NCBI GenBank assembly: GCA_028821575.1
Contig: JAPPFW010000002.1
Location: forward strand, 146,625 to 205,712
Direction of reading: 5' to 3'
DNA length: 59,088 bases
From: a bacterium
GTDB taxonomy: Bacteria > Actinomycetota > Acidimicrobiia > Spongiisociales > Spongiisociaceae
Below the pieces are notes generated by a model. That model saw nothing but the letters and a program-made list of their open reading frames with translations. It was not told the DNA's origin and did no database searches. Shown piece after piece: positions 8,250 to 16,888 of the stretch. Both the position numbers and the translations under genes were made by a program. Numbering within the stretch: the stretch's first letter is position 1; each line of letters begins with the position of its first letter.

Positions 8250-9341
8250 TCAGTTGCGTCCGGCCGCGACTGCCGCCTCGAGCAAGTGGACGTTGTCCAT
8301 CGTGACGATCTGCGTTCCCGTGTCGACGTTGACGGGATTCAGGCCAAGGACCGTCTCGATGTACATGTTCACGACGGTCATGTAGCCCTGGAGCCATGGC
8401 TGCTGGTTGAGCGCCGCGGTGAGCGTGCCCTGCTTGAGGTGCTCGACCGCCGCCGTGTCGACATCGAACGTGCCGATGACGATGTCGAGTCCTCGCTCGC
8501 CAACGATCACACCAGCCGGGTTGGATGCCGGATTGCCGAGACCGATGATGCCGGCGGTGTCCGGGTTGGCGTCGAGGTAGGCGGAGATCGTCTGCTGGTT
8601 GACGACTTCGTCCAATTCGCCGTCGAGGTCTTCGTACGGGATACCGTTGGCGTCGAGAACGCGCTTCACTCCGTCGGCGCGCAGCGTCAAGACGGTTGCT
8701 CCCGGGGCGTTGTTGAAGATCACCACCTTGCCCTCGCCGAGTTGCGGTAGCAGGTGGGTCATCAGGACCTCTCCTGACTTGGTCTCATCCTGCCCGACGT
8801 ACGACAGCGTCAGGATCCGTGGATCCGTCGTTGCGGTCGCCGGGTCGCCGTCCACTGCTTCAAAGCGGTTGTTGTTGAACAGCATCACGGGAATTCCCTC
8901 ATCGAGGGTATCGAGAATCGCCGACTCCTGGCCCTTGGTGAAGTATGAGATACCGATTGCGTCGGGCTCGGCGGCCGTGGCTGCCTGGAGAGCAGGGTTC
9001 AACGTTTCGGCGTCCACGCCGCCTGGCTGGACGATTTGTACATTGACCCCAAGCTGTTCTCCGGCGGCGATGGCGCCGGCTTCCAGCGTTTGGCAGAAGC
9101 TGCAGTTCGCGAAGAAGGTGATCATAACGAAGTCATGAGAGCCTGCCTGGGCGCTCGTGTCGGCCGTAGTCTCGGTCATCGCGGCGGTTGTTGCCGCGGC
9201 TGTGGTGGTCGTGGTGTCTTCGGATGCATCGGCGCACGCGGCAACCAACACTCCGAGGGCCAGAAGGAGCGCAGGGAAGGCTCGCAGCGACTTCCTTCCA
9301 GTCCGAACTTCGGTTCTTCGCAGCAAGTCGATCATTCTCAT
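8250..9341 (-). CDS. Sugar-type ABC substrate-binding lipoprotein
   Basis: 363-aa extracytoplasmic binding protein of the RbsB/periplasmic-binding-protein-4 type. An N-terminal signal ends in the lipobox LVAAC and is followed by a Thr/Ala-rich linker (TTTTTAAATT). The core has the family pattern of two alternating alpha/beta lobes (QPGGVDAETLNPALQ, then AEPDAIGISYF). Two adjacent ATGs follow the GGAGG at 9346-9350. The upstream one (9341) is used here; 9335 is nearly as likely. First gene of the transporter/catabolic operon, so its ligand should be the compound the downstream enzymes degrade. Confidence 0.92.
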   Translation of the reverse strand: MRMIDLLRRTEVRTGRKSLRAFPALLLALGVLVAACADASEDTTTTTAAATTAAMTETTADTSAQAGSHDFVMITFFANCSFCQTLEAGAIAAGEQLGVNVQIVQPGGVDAETLNPALQAATAAEPDAIGISYFTKGQESAILDTLDEGIPVMLFNNNRFEAVDGDPATATTDPRILTLSYVGQDETKSGEVLMTHLLPQLGEGKVVIFNNAPGATVLTLRADGVKRVLDANGIPYEDLDGELDEVVNQQTISAYLDANPDTAGIIGLGNPASNPAGVIVGERGLDIVIGTFDVDTAAVEHLKQGTLTAALNQQPWLQGYMTVVNMYIETVLGLNPVNVDTGTQIVTMDNVHLLEAAVAAGRN

Positions 9342-9427
9342 TTTTCCTCCCCGGCACGTGCACCTTCGATGCGTGAAGTGCCCCGACGAATAGATGTCTC
9401 GTCTCGGAAAGATTACTTGTACGGGAT

Positions 9428-9456
9428 TTGACACGTCAATGTATTTGTCCTATTTG
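9428..9456 (+). promoter_or_regulatory. Sigma70-type promoter with overlapping inverted repeat, IclR/transporter divergent region
   Basis: TTGACA (9428-9433), a 17-base spacer and TATTTG (9451-9456) point toward the regulator, about 50 bases before its ATG. The -35 is embedded in TTGAC-AC-GTCAA (9428-9439), an inverted repeat suitable as an operator. The opposite arm also offers a -35-like TTGACG for the transporter operon, with a weak TAATCT -10 18 bases on. One bound regulator could therefore control both directions (inference). Confidence 0.6.
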
Positions 9457-9507
9457 TTCGGTGAGGTCAGGGGTTGTTCTGGCGGCGTACACGACTGGCG
9501 TGACGTG

Positions 9508-10103
9508 ATGGCGGGCGGCGGCTTCGCGAACAGTCACAAGCCGACCCGGCGTAGACAACCGGCGGGTGTCGATGCTCTTCGCGTCCTGGAAATGCTCGTG
9601 GACTACCCCGAAGGCGTCGGAACAACCGATCTCGCGGACAGTCTCGGTATGGATGCGGACAGTCTCGGTATGCATATAGCCCAGGCGCACCGACTGCTGA
9701 ACGGGCTCCGCTCCGCTGATTACGTCGCCCACACGGAGACCTCCCCCGTCGGTACGTCATCACACCGAAGCTACTGGGGTTGGCGGCACGTCATGTCGAC
9801 CGAACGTACCTACCCCGCATGAGCCGCCCTACGATGAGGCGCATGCGAGACCAGACAGGAGAAACGGCGAATCTGGTGGCGCCGGCCGACGGCCGGACGG
9901 TAACCGTCGCCCGAGAGATCTCACGACATCCGGTGTCGGTCCCCACGCGAATAGGGGAAGTGTGGTCGCTCAACGAGACACCGACGGGTTGGGCCGTCCA
10001 AGCCTTCCGCAACGATGGCAACTGCCCGGACTCGATGGCGGAACGGCTCGCACGGATTCGGCGATTCGGATCCACCACCAGCCACGCAGAGTCTCCTCGA
10101 TGA
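9508..10103 (+). pseudogene. IclR-family transcriptional regulator, frameshifted and C-terminally truncated
   Basis: The first frame (to about 9745) encodes the winged HTH: ALRVLEMLVDYPEGVGTTDL, then AHRLLNGLRSADYV. The family's linker and effector domain continue in the -1 frame: RYVITPKLLGLAARHVD, then MRRMRDQTGETANL and SRHPVSVPTRIG. Adding one C to the five-C run at 9743-9747 joins them perfectly. The product would be about 198 aa against the usual 250-260, because the effector domain ends roughly a third of the way through at 10103. The HTH also contains a 21-base tandem duplication. Position and promoter suggest it once controlled the divergent importer operon. A sequencing error could explain the frameshift but not the missing C-terminus. 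Confidence 0.85.
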
Positions 10104-11080
10104 GTCGATCCTCCTGGCCGCGAACCTACCGCCCGGTCGGGGGGTGGGGTCGGCTTCCGGACGGTTGGAGCTTCATCGATGCCACCTCGGTGGCAGTTGA
10201 CAGCAACGACCGGGTCTACGTGTTCAACCGCGGTGACCACCCCGTGATCGTGTTCGACCACACAGGGGAGTTTCTCACCTCATGGGGTTACGGACTCTTC
10301 AGGACTCCCCACGCGATCACCATTTCGGCAGCAGAAAAGCTGTGGCTGACGGACTACGCCGATCACACCGTTGGATGCTTCGAGCAAGACGGAGGGTTGG
10401 TGCGAACCATCGGTCAGCCCGGTGTCTCCTCACCCGCCCACAGTGGGTGCCCGTTCAACAGGCCGACCGATGTCGCTGAGTCTCCGGCTTCGGGTGACAT
10501 TTTCATTTCGGACGGATATCGCAATTCGGCGGTTCACCGCTTCTCCGCCGATGGCCGGCACATTCTGAGTTGGGGCCGGCCGGGAACCCAACCCGGCCAG
10601 TTCAACATCCCGCACAACATCGCCGTCGGATCCGACGGGCGGGTATACGTCGCCGATCGTGAGAACCACCGCATCCAGGTGTTCGATGAGAACGGCGCCT
10701 ACCTGGACCAGATCAACAACCTCCACCGCCCTTGTGCCCTCTACGTACACCCGGAGGAGGCGCTGCTGATCGTCGGGGAACTCCCCTCCCGTCTACCCGT
10801 TAACCAGGATGTTCCGAACATTGGCGCCTGTGTGAGCATCCTCACGTTGGATGGCGAATCGGTGGCGCGCATCGGCGGTCGGTTTGCCGGCGAGGGACCA
10901 GGCGAGTTCGTGGCGCCGCACGGCGTCGCGGTCGACTCCACAGGGGCGATCTACGTTGCCGAGGTTGCATTCCAGGCGCGGGGTCGGCACGAGGACCCGC
11001 CGCGGGTCATCCGATCCCTGCAGAAGTTCGTTCCGCATAGGGCATCACAGAAGGACATCTCGCGTGTTGGAGCCCCCTGA
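10100..11080 (+). CDS. NHL-repeat beta-propeller protein
   Basis: 326-aa protein built from NHL repeats, each with a GVAVDS-x-GxIYVA-like core. Visible copies include SVAVDSNDRVYVFNRGDHPV, NIAVGSDGRVYVADRENHRI and GVAVDSTGAIYVAE. They fit a six-bladed propeller similar to peptidyl-alpha-hydroxyglycine lyase-like proteins. No signal peptide is seen. The ATG overlaps the stop of the broken IclR gene (ATGA), and an open frame extends upstream to 9962 without propeller sequence. Such proteins bind ligands or act as lyases or lactonases; the function here is unknown. Confidence 0.85.
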   Translation: MSRSSWPRTYRPVGGWGRLPDGWSFIDATSVAVDSNDRVYVFNRGDHPVIVFDHTGEFLTSWGYGLFRTPHAITISAAEKLWLTDYADHTVGCFEQDGGLVRTIGQPGVSSPAHSGCPFNRPTDVAESPASGDIFISDGYRNSAVHRFSADGRHILSWGRPGTQPGQFNIPHNIAVGSDGRVYVADRENHRIQVFDENGAYLDQINNLHRPCALYVHPEEALLIVGELPSRLPVNQDVPNIGACVSILTLDGESVARIGGRFAGEGPGEFVAPHGVAVDSTGAIYVAEVAFQARGRHEDPPRVIRSLQKFVPHRASQKDISRVGAP

Positions 11081-11131
11081 CCTTCTCGTAGTATTGACCG
11101 TATCTCGAGGGGCCGATGTCGGTGTCACCCG

Positions 11132-12916
11132 ATGCCATCCGAGGTTGTCGATGCCCAGGCTGGTAGACCGTTGACGGGAGAGGCACACCCCGATCCGAGC
11201 GAAACGATGGTAGGGGTTGGCGACGCGCCATCCTCGGTGTCTCTTACAGGGGCCCACGTCTCGACCTCCGCCGAGCAGGCCGTCTCCGTTGTTGTCGCCG
11301 CGGGTCTCACTCATGCGTTCATGGTGCCCGGAGAGAGTTTCCTCCCGCTCATCGATGCATTCGATAAGCATCCCGGGGCGAGGCTGGTCACAGCCCGGCA
11401 CGAGGCCGGGGCGAGCTTCATGGCTGCGGCATTCGCGAGGCTCACCGGACGCCTGACCGCGTGCCTCGCTTCGCGCATTCCCGGCGCTTCCAATCTGTCG
11501 ATCGGTCTGCACACGGCGTTGGTTGATAGTTGCCCGGTGGTTGCTCTGGTAGGCCAGGTCGGTACACGCGACCGTTACCGTCGGGCCTTCCAGGAGGTCG
11601 ACCTGGCCCAGTTTCTGGCTCCGGTCACGAAATGGGTGTCAGAGCCTCCCGGTGGATCACGGCTCGCGGAACTCATGCACGCCGCTGCCCGGCAAGCGCT
11701 CCAGGGTCGCCCCGGACCGGCCGCTCTAGTCCTCCGGGAAGACATCCTGGACGAGCGGGTGCCGGCGAGCGAACACTCTTGGATAGACCGGCCCCGACCC
11801 TCGGCGAGTTCCGAGGAAGTTGAGGCGGCGTTGGGCAGGCTCCGTCGAGCCGATGCACCGGCTATTTGGGTAGGGACAGGGGTCATCGACGCGGAGGCCG
11901 GCCACCTGGTTCAGTCACTCGCAGAACATGAGGAGATACCCGTCATCACCGCGTGGCGACGTCCGGACGCGTTTCCCAACAGCCACCGGCTCTACCTTGG
12001 TCAGAGTGGGCTCGCAGCGGCTCCTTCGGCTAGGGATCGGCTCGAGCACGCAGACTGCATCTTGGCAATCGGGACGCAGTTGGGGCAGCTATCAACGTTC
12101 CGTTACAAGGCCCTCCGGCACGAGACGGAGATCATCCACGTGTTGGGCCATGCGGAGGGACTCGGCGGGCCCTTCCCTGGTGTCACGCCGATCCTGTCCG
12201 ATCCCCATCACTTCCTGACGAAGTTGATCGAGGCGGCTCAGCGCGCAGACCCCGACCCGGGTGTGCTGAAGGCGAGGTTCGAGCAGAACCGCGCAGCCCG
12301 CAAGCGATGGCTTGCCGAGTCGAAGCCGGCAGCGTCGGGCTCACACCCAGGATATGTCGACCAAGAGGTGCTGGCGCATCAACTCAGGGCGACCATCCCA
12401 CCGGATGCGGTCGTAACCAATGATGCGGGCAGCTTCACCGCCTGGATCAGCCGCTATCTCACACGCGACCACCCGAGAACCTATCTGGCTCCCACGTCAG
12501 GTGCGATGGGGTATGCCATCCCGGCAGCGGTGGCCGCGAAGCTCGCGAGGCCGACCGTCCCGGTGATCGCGATCGTCGGTGACGGGGGGTTCATGATGAC
12601 CGGGGCCGAGGTCGAGACTGCGGTGAGGGAGCGGACACGGGTAGTAGTAGTCGTCGTTGACAATGGCGAATATGGGACGATCCGCCTGCACCAGGAGCGG
12701 CGTCGGACAGGCCACTTTCCCGGCTCGCTGCTTGGGCCGATCGATTTCGCAGCCTACGGCAGATCACTCGGAGCGGCGGGCTTCACCGTTTCAGCGAATC
12801 GCGACGTCCGTGGCGTTCTGGACGAAGCGCTGGAATCCAACAGACCGGCGGTGGTGCACGTCAGGGTCGATCCCGCGCAATTGGACATAACGGAGTTGAG
12901 AGACATCGAAGACTAG
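11132..12916 (+). CDS. Thiamine diphosphate-dependent enzyme, acetolactate synthase-like
   Basis: 594-aa ThDP enzyme with the three expected domains. The N-terminal PYR domain has the catalytic Glu in RHEAGASFMAAAFARLTGR. The central domain follows, and the C-terminal PP domain carries the GDGG...DNGEYG diphosphate/Mg motif. Family members decarboxylate 2-keto acids and may ligate the product (acetolactate synthase, benzoylformate decarboxylase, sulfopyruvate or oxalyl-CoA decarboxylases). No ilvN-like regulatory subunit is nearby, so a catabolic decarboxylase or carboligase role is more likely than valine synthesis. The start is uncertain: no good ribosome site precedes the ATG at 11132, and homology begins around residue 43. 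Confidence 0.85.
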   Translation: MPSEVVDAQAGRPLTGEAHPDPSETMVGVGDAPSSVSLTGAHVSTSAEQAVSVVVAAGLTHAFMVPGESFLPLIDAFDKHPGARLVTARHEAGASFMAAAFARLTGRLTACLASRIPGASNLSIGLHTALVDSCPVVALVGQVGTRDRYRRAFQEVDLAQFLAPVTKWVSEPPGGSRLAELMHAAARQALQGRPGPAALVLREDILDERVPASEHSWIDRPRPSASSEEVEAALGRLRRADAPAIWVGTGVIDAEAGHLVQSLAEHEEIPVITAWRRPDAFPNSHRLYLGQSGLAAAPSARDRLEHADCILAIGTQLGQLSTFRYKALRHETEIIHVLGHAEGLGGPFPGVTPILSDPHHFLTKLIEAAQRADPDPGVLKARFEQNRAARKRWLAESKPAASGSHPGYVDQEVLAHQLRATIPPDAVVTNDAGSFTAWISRYLTRDHPRTYLAPTSGAMGYAIPAAVAAKLARPTVPVIAIVGDGGFMMTGAEVETAVRERTRVVVVVVDNGEYGTIRLHQERRRTGHFPGSLLGPIDFAAYGRSLGAAGFTVSANRDVRGVLDEALESNRPAVVHVRVDPAQLDITELRDIED

Positions 12917-12939
12917 GAGGCCGTGCGGATTGGTGATGT

Positions 12940-13355
12940 TGGGGGATTCCACCTTGCCCGCTGACGCCGTAGTTCCTGATCGGCTCGCCGATGTGGGCGG
13001 CGAGGACTTCCTGCCACGTCTCGCCGTCGTTGACCTGATCGCAGTGGGTGAAGCTGTCGCCGTAGGTATTGATCCGGCAAGGTTGTTCCCTGTGGTGGAC
13101 CATGCGGCGGGCACCCGAGGGGTCGTAGCTGTAGCGGGTGAGCGACCCGTCGGTTCCGTGCCGGTACGTTCCCTCGACCGGTGTCCACCCGACGGCGGGG
13201 TCGTGCCGCTCGTCTATGTAGTTGTCGGTGCCACGTCCCTCGATCCACCCGCTGACGGAGTCGGGAGTGAACGCGAGTTGCTCGAAGTAGCGGCGGACCA
13301 GTGGTTCAGCGGGCACTTCTTGCATCCGCTTGCCGTACCGGTTCGACTGTTGCAA
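12940..13355 (-). pseudogene. SGNH/GDSL hydrolase remnant (5' part only)
   Basis: About 135 N-terminal residues remain, including INTYGDSFTHCDQV with the nucleophile Ser block, followed by VLAAHIGEPIRNYGVSG. Homology stops near 12945, next to the 3' end of the convergent ThDP enzyme gene. The frame then runs antisense into that gene with no family sequence. The oxyanion-hole Asn and catalytic Asp-His blocks are missing, so it cannot be a working esterase. The likely start is the ATG at 13355 or 13325. Confidence 0.7.
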
Positions 13356-13411
13356 GCCGGCACACCTGAGGAGCCCGGGGTCGGATCCGGGCTTCGGCGC
13401 CGGCGGGTTGC

Positions 13412-13845
13412 TCAGTTCGACCTATAACGAGCTCCCTTGAACCGGTCCTGCAGGGCGAACAGGGTCGTGGGTCCGGTCGTCGTGGTATCGGGCCGATCGG
13501 TACCTTCTCGAGTCGGGGCGCCCTCGGGGGAGTCCCGCGCAGCATCTGCTCGTTGTAGGAATCCGGATCCGTGACCCCCGATAGGGGCCAGGAATCGGCC
13601 GCGGAATAGGCGAACAGCAGCAGATGCCGGGGGAGGGTAGAGGTATTGGGCGCGGAGCCGTGGAGCAGCCGGATGTGGTGGATCGAGATCGATCCTGCCT
13701 TGAGCTCGATCGGCACGGCTCCGGACGGATCGAAGGCCGGATCCGCCACCGCGCCGACGAACTCGTCGCCCTGGTAGTGGTCCCAGATCTGGCCGAGGTG
13801 GGATCCCGGGACGACCAGCAGGCGGCAGGTCCGCCCGGATGTCAT
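13412..13845 (-). pseudogene. Phytanoyl-CoA dioxygenase (PhyH) remnant, 3' part with frameshift
   Basis: The fragment begins inside the conserved core (LLVVPGSHLGQIWDHYQ) and keeps the distal His region ISIHHIRLLHGSAPN and the following Arg. The N-terminal half with the HxD iron ligands is gone. A one-base frameshift lies around 13480-13500. The original C-terminus (TTTTGPTTLFALQDRF to RYRSN) is read in a second frame ending at 13412. Together with the SGNH remnant it forms a decaying island. Confidence 0.75.
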
Positions 13846-14159
13846 GGCTGCGGTTGTACCTCCACTGCCGAGGACAGCAGGTCATGCCGCGATCTCAGCC
13901 CGGATCCGAGTCCGACCATACCAACCCGGCCGGATGGCTCACCCGCTAGACGAGTAGTTCCAAGGGGTCCGACCGGAAGCGATGCGTTGCAACTATCGGT
14001 GTACAACGCCGCACAACACAGGCGTGATGCAATACATCCGTCGCTCTTGGCGCAGGTTCCTCTTTTCTGTTTCGTGGACGAACTCTCGGCGCGACGCAGT
14101 AGCCGGACGACACCCACCGATAGCGGAAACTTACTCAATCCGACACTAACCACGGAATA
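13846..14159. other. Gene-free stretch upstream of the PhyH remnant
   Basis: No protein family, RNA gene or clear promoter was recognised. Open frames on the minus strand here look like composition shadows. It lies where the 5' half of the PhyH gene would be expected and may be degraded remnant DNA. Confidence 0.5.
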
Positions 14160-14194
14160 CCAACTAGCAACTACCAACTAGGGACTAGGAACTA
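14160..14194. repeat. Imperfect heptanucleotide repeat (NNNACTA), five units
   Basis: Units read CCAACTA, GCAACTA, CCAACTA, GGGACTA and GGAACTA. The array ends one base before the stop codon (14196-14198) of the minus-strand CocE hydrolase. Both heptamer arrays in this window therefore sit at the 3' end of a minus-strand gene. Confidence 0.8.
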
Positions 14195-14195
14195 A

Positions 14196-16106
14196 TCATC
14201 TAGCTGACAACGGTACCAGTGGCACGTTGATGCTCGATGGATGCGACGCCGAGTGATGGATCCTGTTGGTCGCGAGTCGAGTACGCGTGTGGCGTCCGAG
14301 CGGCTCGCCGGTGTTGGGATTGACGTCGAAGCGAGGGAAAGACGACGAGGAGACCAACACCCTCATGCGGTGGCCGGCCACGAAGAGGTTGCTAGTCGGG
14401 TAGAGCTGGAACTCGACCGTGACGACCTCGCCGGGGGTGAGCAACCTGCCCCTGTCGAACCCCTCGCGGTAGCGCACCCGCATCAACCCGTCGGCTACGT
14501 TGAGCCGGAATCCGTCGGGCCAGTCGGCGCTCGACGGGTAGACATCCTGGACCATCACGAAGAGGTCGGTGTCTGCCACGTCCGAGGAGAGGTAGATCGT
14601 GGCTGCGATCGGTCCGGTGACTTCGATGTCGTCATCGAGCGGCTCGGTCTCGAACACGATCACGTCGTCGCGAAGTTCCAGGGGCCCGGTGAAGTCGTCG
14701 GTTCTGAGCGTGTCGGCTCGAACGCGTTGATCGGCCGCACCGTGGATCACCATCGGCCGCATCAACGAGATCGCCCTCAGAGGATCCACGCGTTGGGGCA
14801 CCGGCACGAAATCGGTGAGCGAGGAAGTGTTCGCCGAGACGGTCGGCATGGGATGCCGCGGGTCGTAGGGGAACGACGAGCTTCCGCCATCCTCGGGTGG
14901 GGGAAACCGATCGAGCCCGCCGTCCGGTTGGAAGTAGAACGGAGCCACTACCGCCCGCTCGAGAGGCCAGGCCGCCTCGTCACGCCATCGTCCGCCGTGG
15001 TCGAGCAGGCCTTCCTCGGTACGGCGCCCGGTGCCACCTCCCATGACGAAGATGCGCACGTCCGCGGTGTCGGCGACACCGTCGTCGTTCCCGCGCAGCC
15101 AGAAGTCGAACCAGCGGAACAGCTCGCCCAGCCAACTTCCTCCGGGGAAGACCTCGTCGTTCGAGTTCATCGCGGCCGCCGGACCGAGGTCCACCTCTCC
15201 TGCGGTCGGCTGTTCGAGTGTCACGGACCCGTGCGTCCAGGGTCCCATGAGAAGCTTTTGATGACGGAGCCTCCCCCCGAGAGCGACGAAGTTGTCTGTG
15301 GTGGCGCGGGCATAGGAGTCGTACCAGCCGCCGCTGTAGATGGTCGGAACGTCGGCGGTGCGGTCGTAGTGGGCCGCGAAGTTCAGACCGGACTGGTGCC
15401 AGAACCGGTCCTCACTCACCTCGTCGCCCCGCTCGTAGAGTTCGCGCGCCCACCGGTCGTAGCCCGGGAGTTCGGACAGGGGAGACTCCTCCCGCCACGG
15501 GAGCCGCCGCAGCCACTCGTACATGGACAGCCCGTGTTCCCACAGCGCTTGGGCCAGTTCCGGGTCGCTCTCCATCGATGTTGTCGCTCCGTGCGCGACG
15601 GCCCACGCCAACCAGCGGAGTTCCATAGCGCCGTTGTGGCGCAATGCGGTGCGATTCCCATTCGAGCCGCCCTGGTTTATCCACATCGCCCTGAGGTGCG
15701 GAGGCTGCTCGATAGCCAGCGCGTTCTGAACCCAGCCCGGGTATGAAGTCCCGTACGTTCCTACGTTGCCATCGCAGAACGCCAGGGCAGCCACCCACTC
15801 GACGGCGTCATAGCCATCAGGCCCTTCGTTCGCGAACAGCACGAAGTCACCGTCCGACGCGAAACGCCCCCGGCAGTCCTGTACGACGAACACGAACCCG
15901 CGGCTGGTCCAGAACTCCGCTTCGGGACCGTGCCGCGGGTCGGTGCGGTCGTAGGGGGTGCGTACCATCACCGCCGGGAACGGCCCCGGCAGCGCCTCGC
16001 CGTGACGCGCCGGCCGCCACACGTCGGTCGCCAGGTGCACCCCGTCGCGGGCCGCCATGCCCATGTCTCTGGCGAGGGTGGTGCCGTACTCGGGGGATGG
16101 GACCAT
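14196..16106 (-). CDS. CocE/NonD family alpha/beta hydrolase
   Basis: 636-aa Xaa-Pro dipeptidyl-peptidase-like hydrolase (cocaine esterase/cephalosporin esterase family) that cleaves esters or N-terminal acyl amides. The nucleophile Ser is in GTYGTSYPG, with Asp region GGWYDSYARA and His region MGPWTHGSV. The C-terminal jelly-roll domain (VTVEFQLYPTSNLFVAGHRM) is complete. No signal peptide is apparent. The ATG at 16106 is preceded by AAGAGG at suitable spacing. A second family member is at 49330, about 35 kb away. Likely catabolic; substrate unknown. Confidence 0.92.
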   Translation of the reverse strand: MVPSPEYGTTLARDMGMAARDGVHLATDVWRPARHGEALPGPFPAVMVRTPYDRTDPRHGPEAEFWTSRGFVFVVQDCRGRFASDGDFVLFANEGPDGYDAVEWVAALAFCDGNVGTYGTSYPGWVQNALAIEQPPHLRAMWINQGGSNGNRTALRHNGAMELRWLAWAVAHGATTSMESDPELAQALWEHGLSMYEWLRRLPWREESPLSELPGYDRWARELYERGDEVSEDRFWHQSGLNFAAHYDRTADVPTIYSGGWYDSYARATTDNFVALGGRLRHQKLLMGPWTHGSVTLEQPTAGEVDLGPAAAMNSNDEVFPGGSWLGELFRWFDFWLRGNDDGVADTADVRIFVMGGGTGRRTEEGLLDHGGRWRDEAAWPLERAVVAPFYFQPDGGLDRFPPPEDGGSSSFPYDPRHPMPTVSANTSSLTDFVPVPQRVDPLRAISLMRPMVIHGAADQRVRADTLRTDDFTGPLELRDDVIVFETEPLDDDIEVTGPIAATIYLSSDVADTDLFVMVQDVYPSSADWPDGFRLNVADGLMRVRYREGFDRGRLLTPGEVVTVEFQLYPTSNLFVAGHRMRVLVSSSSFPRFDVNPNTGEPLGRHTRTRLATNRIHHSASHPSSINVPLVPLSAR

Positions 16107-16142
16107 CTGTGGAACCTCTTGAGATCGGCGGCCCGGAACCCA

Positions 16143-16148
16143 AGTATA
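16143..16148 (-). promoter_or_regulatory. Possible -10 (TATACT) for the CocE gene
   Basis: TATACT on the minus strand lies 37 bases before the CocE ATG, a good leader length. No convincing -35 is found at the right distance, so this is a weak prediction. Confidence 0.3.
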
Positions 16149-16160
16149 CGAACGGACCTC

Positions 16161-16180
16161 GAAGGGTGGTGTGACCCTTC
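16161..16180. terminator. 7-bp hairpin downstream of the purine operon
   Basis: GAAGGGT (16161-16167) pairs with ACCCTTC (16174-16180) around a 6-base loop. It lies about 95 bases beyond the purN stop on the minus strand and just upstream of the CocE promoter region. Without a U-tract, a terminating role for the pur transcript is only possible. Confidence 0.35.
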
Positions 16181-16273
16181 ACGGACCATCCACCGTCAGC
16201 CGTCAACCGGGCAATGGACAACAAGCCACGACCATCCCAGCGGGGCCGGCCAACGGAGGTCAGGGAATGTTCC

Positions 16274-16888
16274 TCAGCTTCGCTGTCCGAGAACTGATGC
16301 GACCGCGTCCACCAGCAGCCGGTGCTCCACTTCGTGGATACGCGCACCGACGGTCTCGCTCGAGTCGTCGTCGTGGATCGGCACCTGCTCCGAGGCGATG
16401 ACCGGTCCGTCGTCCACGCCCTCGTCGACAACGTAGTGAACCATCACGCCGGCGAAGGTGACCTCCCCGGCCTGGTAGGCCTCCCAGGTCTCGTCGATGG
16501 CTGTGGCTCCGGGGAACAGCCCGGGGAGCGCAGGGTGGAGATTGACGACCCGGCCCGGGAACCGATCGAGAAACGCCATCGACAGGAGGTGCATCCAGCC
16601 TGCGAGCACCACCAGATCGGGTCGGCCGATCGCGACGGCATCCGCGAGGTCGGCATCGTAGCACCGGCGGGCTTCCCGGCGATCGGGAGCGCCGTCGACA
16701 TACGGCCCCAGTGGGCGGCACTCCTCGGGAATTCCGGCGCGCCGGGCCCGCGTGCGGGCCCGGGCGTCACGGCGGTTTACGATCACCCTGGTCACCTCGG
16801 CCTGCAGGCGACCCGCCGCGACGGCGTCGATCAGTGCTTGGAGGTTGGTACCCGAACCCGACGCCAGGACGACGAGCCGCGCAGTCAC
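16274..16888 (-). CDS. purN: Phosphoribosylglycinamide formyltransferase (GART)
   Basis: 204-aa cytosolic enzyme transferring a formyl group from 10-formyl-tetrahydrofolate to GAR, giving FGAR. Start LVVLASGSGTNLQALIDA, catalytic Asn/His block NLHPALPGLFPGATAI and Asp block VDEGVDDGPV are typical. The open frame runs up to 17029, but the real start is the GTG at 16888. It overlaps the purM stop (GTGA) and begins two residues before the conserved first strand. Last gene of the purine operon. Confidence 0.96.
   Translation of the reverse strand: MTARLVVLASGSGTNLQALIDAVAAGRLQAEVTRVIVNRRDARARTRARRAGIPEECRPLGPYVDGAPDRREARRCYDADLADAVAIGRPDLVVLAGWMHLLSMAFLDRFPGRVVNLHPALPGLFPGATAIDETWEAYQAGEVTFAGVMVHYVVDEGVDDGPVIASEQVPIHDDDSSETVGARIHEVEHRLLVDAVASVLGQRS

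Noticed and set aside
2379..12916. Phosphonate pathway from a PEP mutase-family protein and a ThDP decarboxylase in the same region
   Set aside because: The mutase-family protein has a lyase-type Cys motif and no EDK...NS signature. The two genes lie on opposite strands in different operons, and no phosphonate-specific genes accompany them.
11132..12916. Biosynthetic acetolactate synthase ilvB
   Set aside because: No ilvN, ilvC or other branched-chain genes adjoin it, and the local context is catabolic, so no gene symbol was given.
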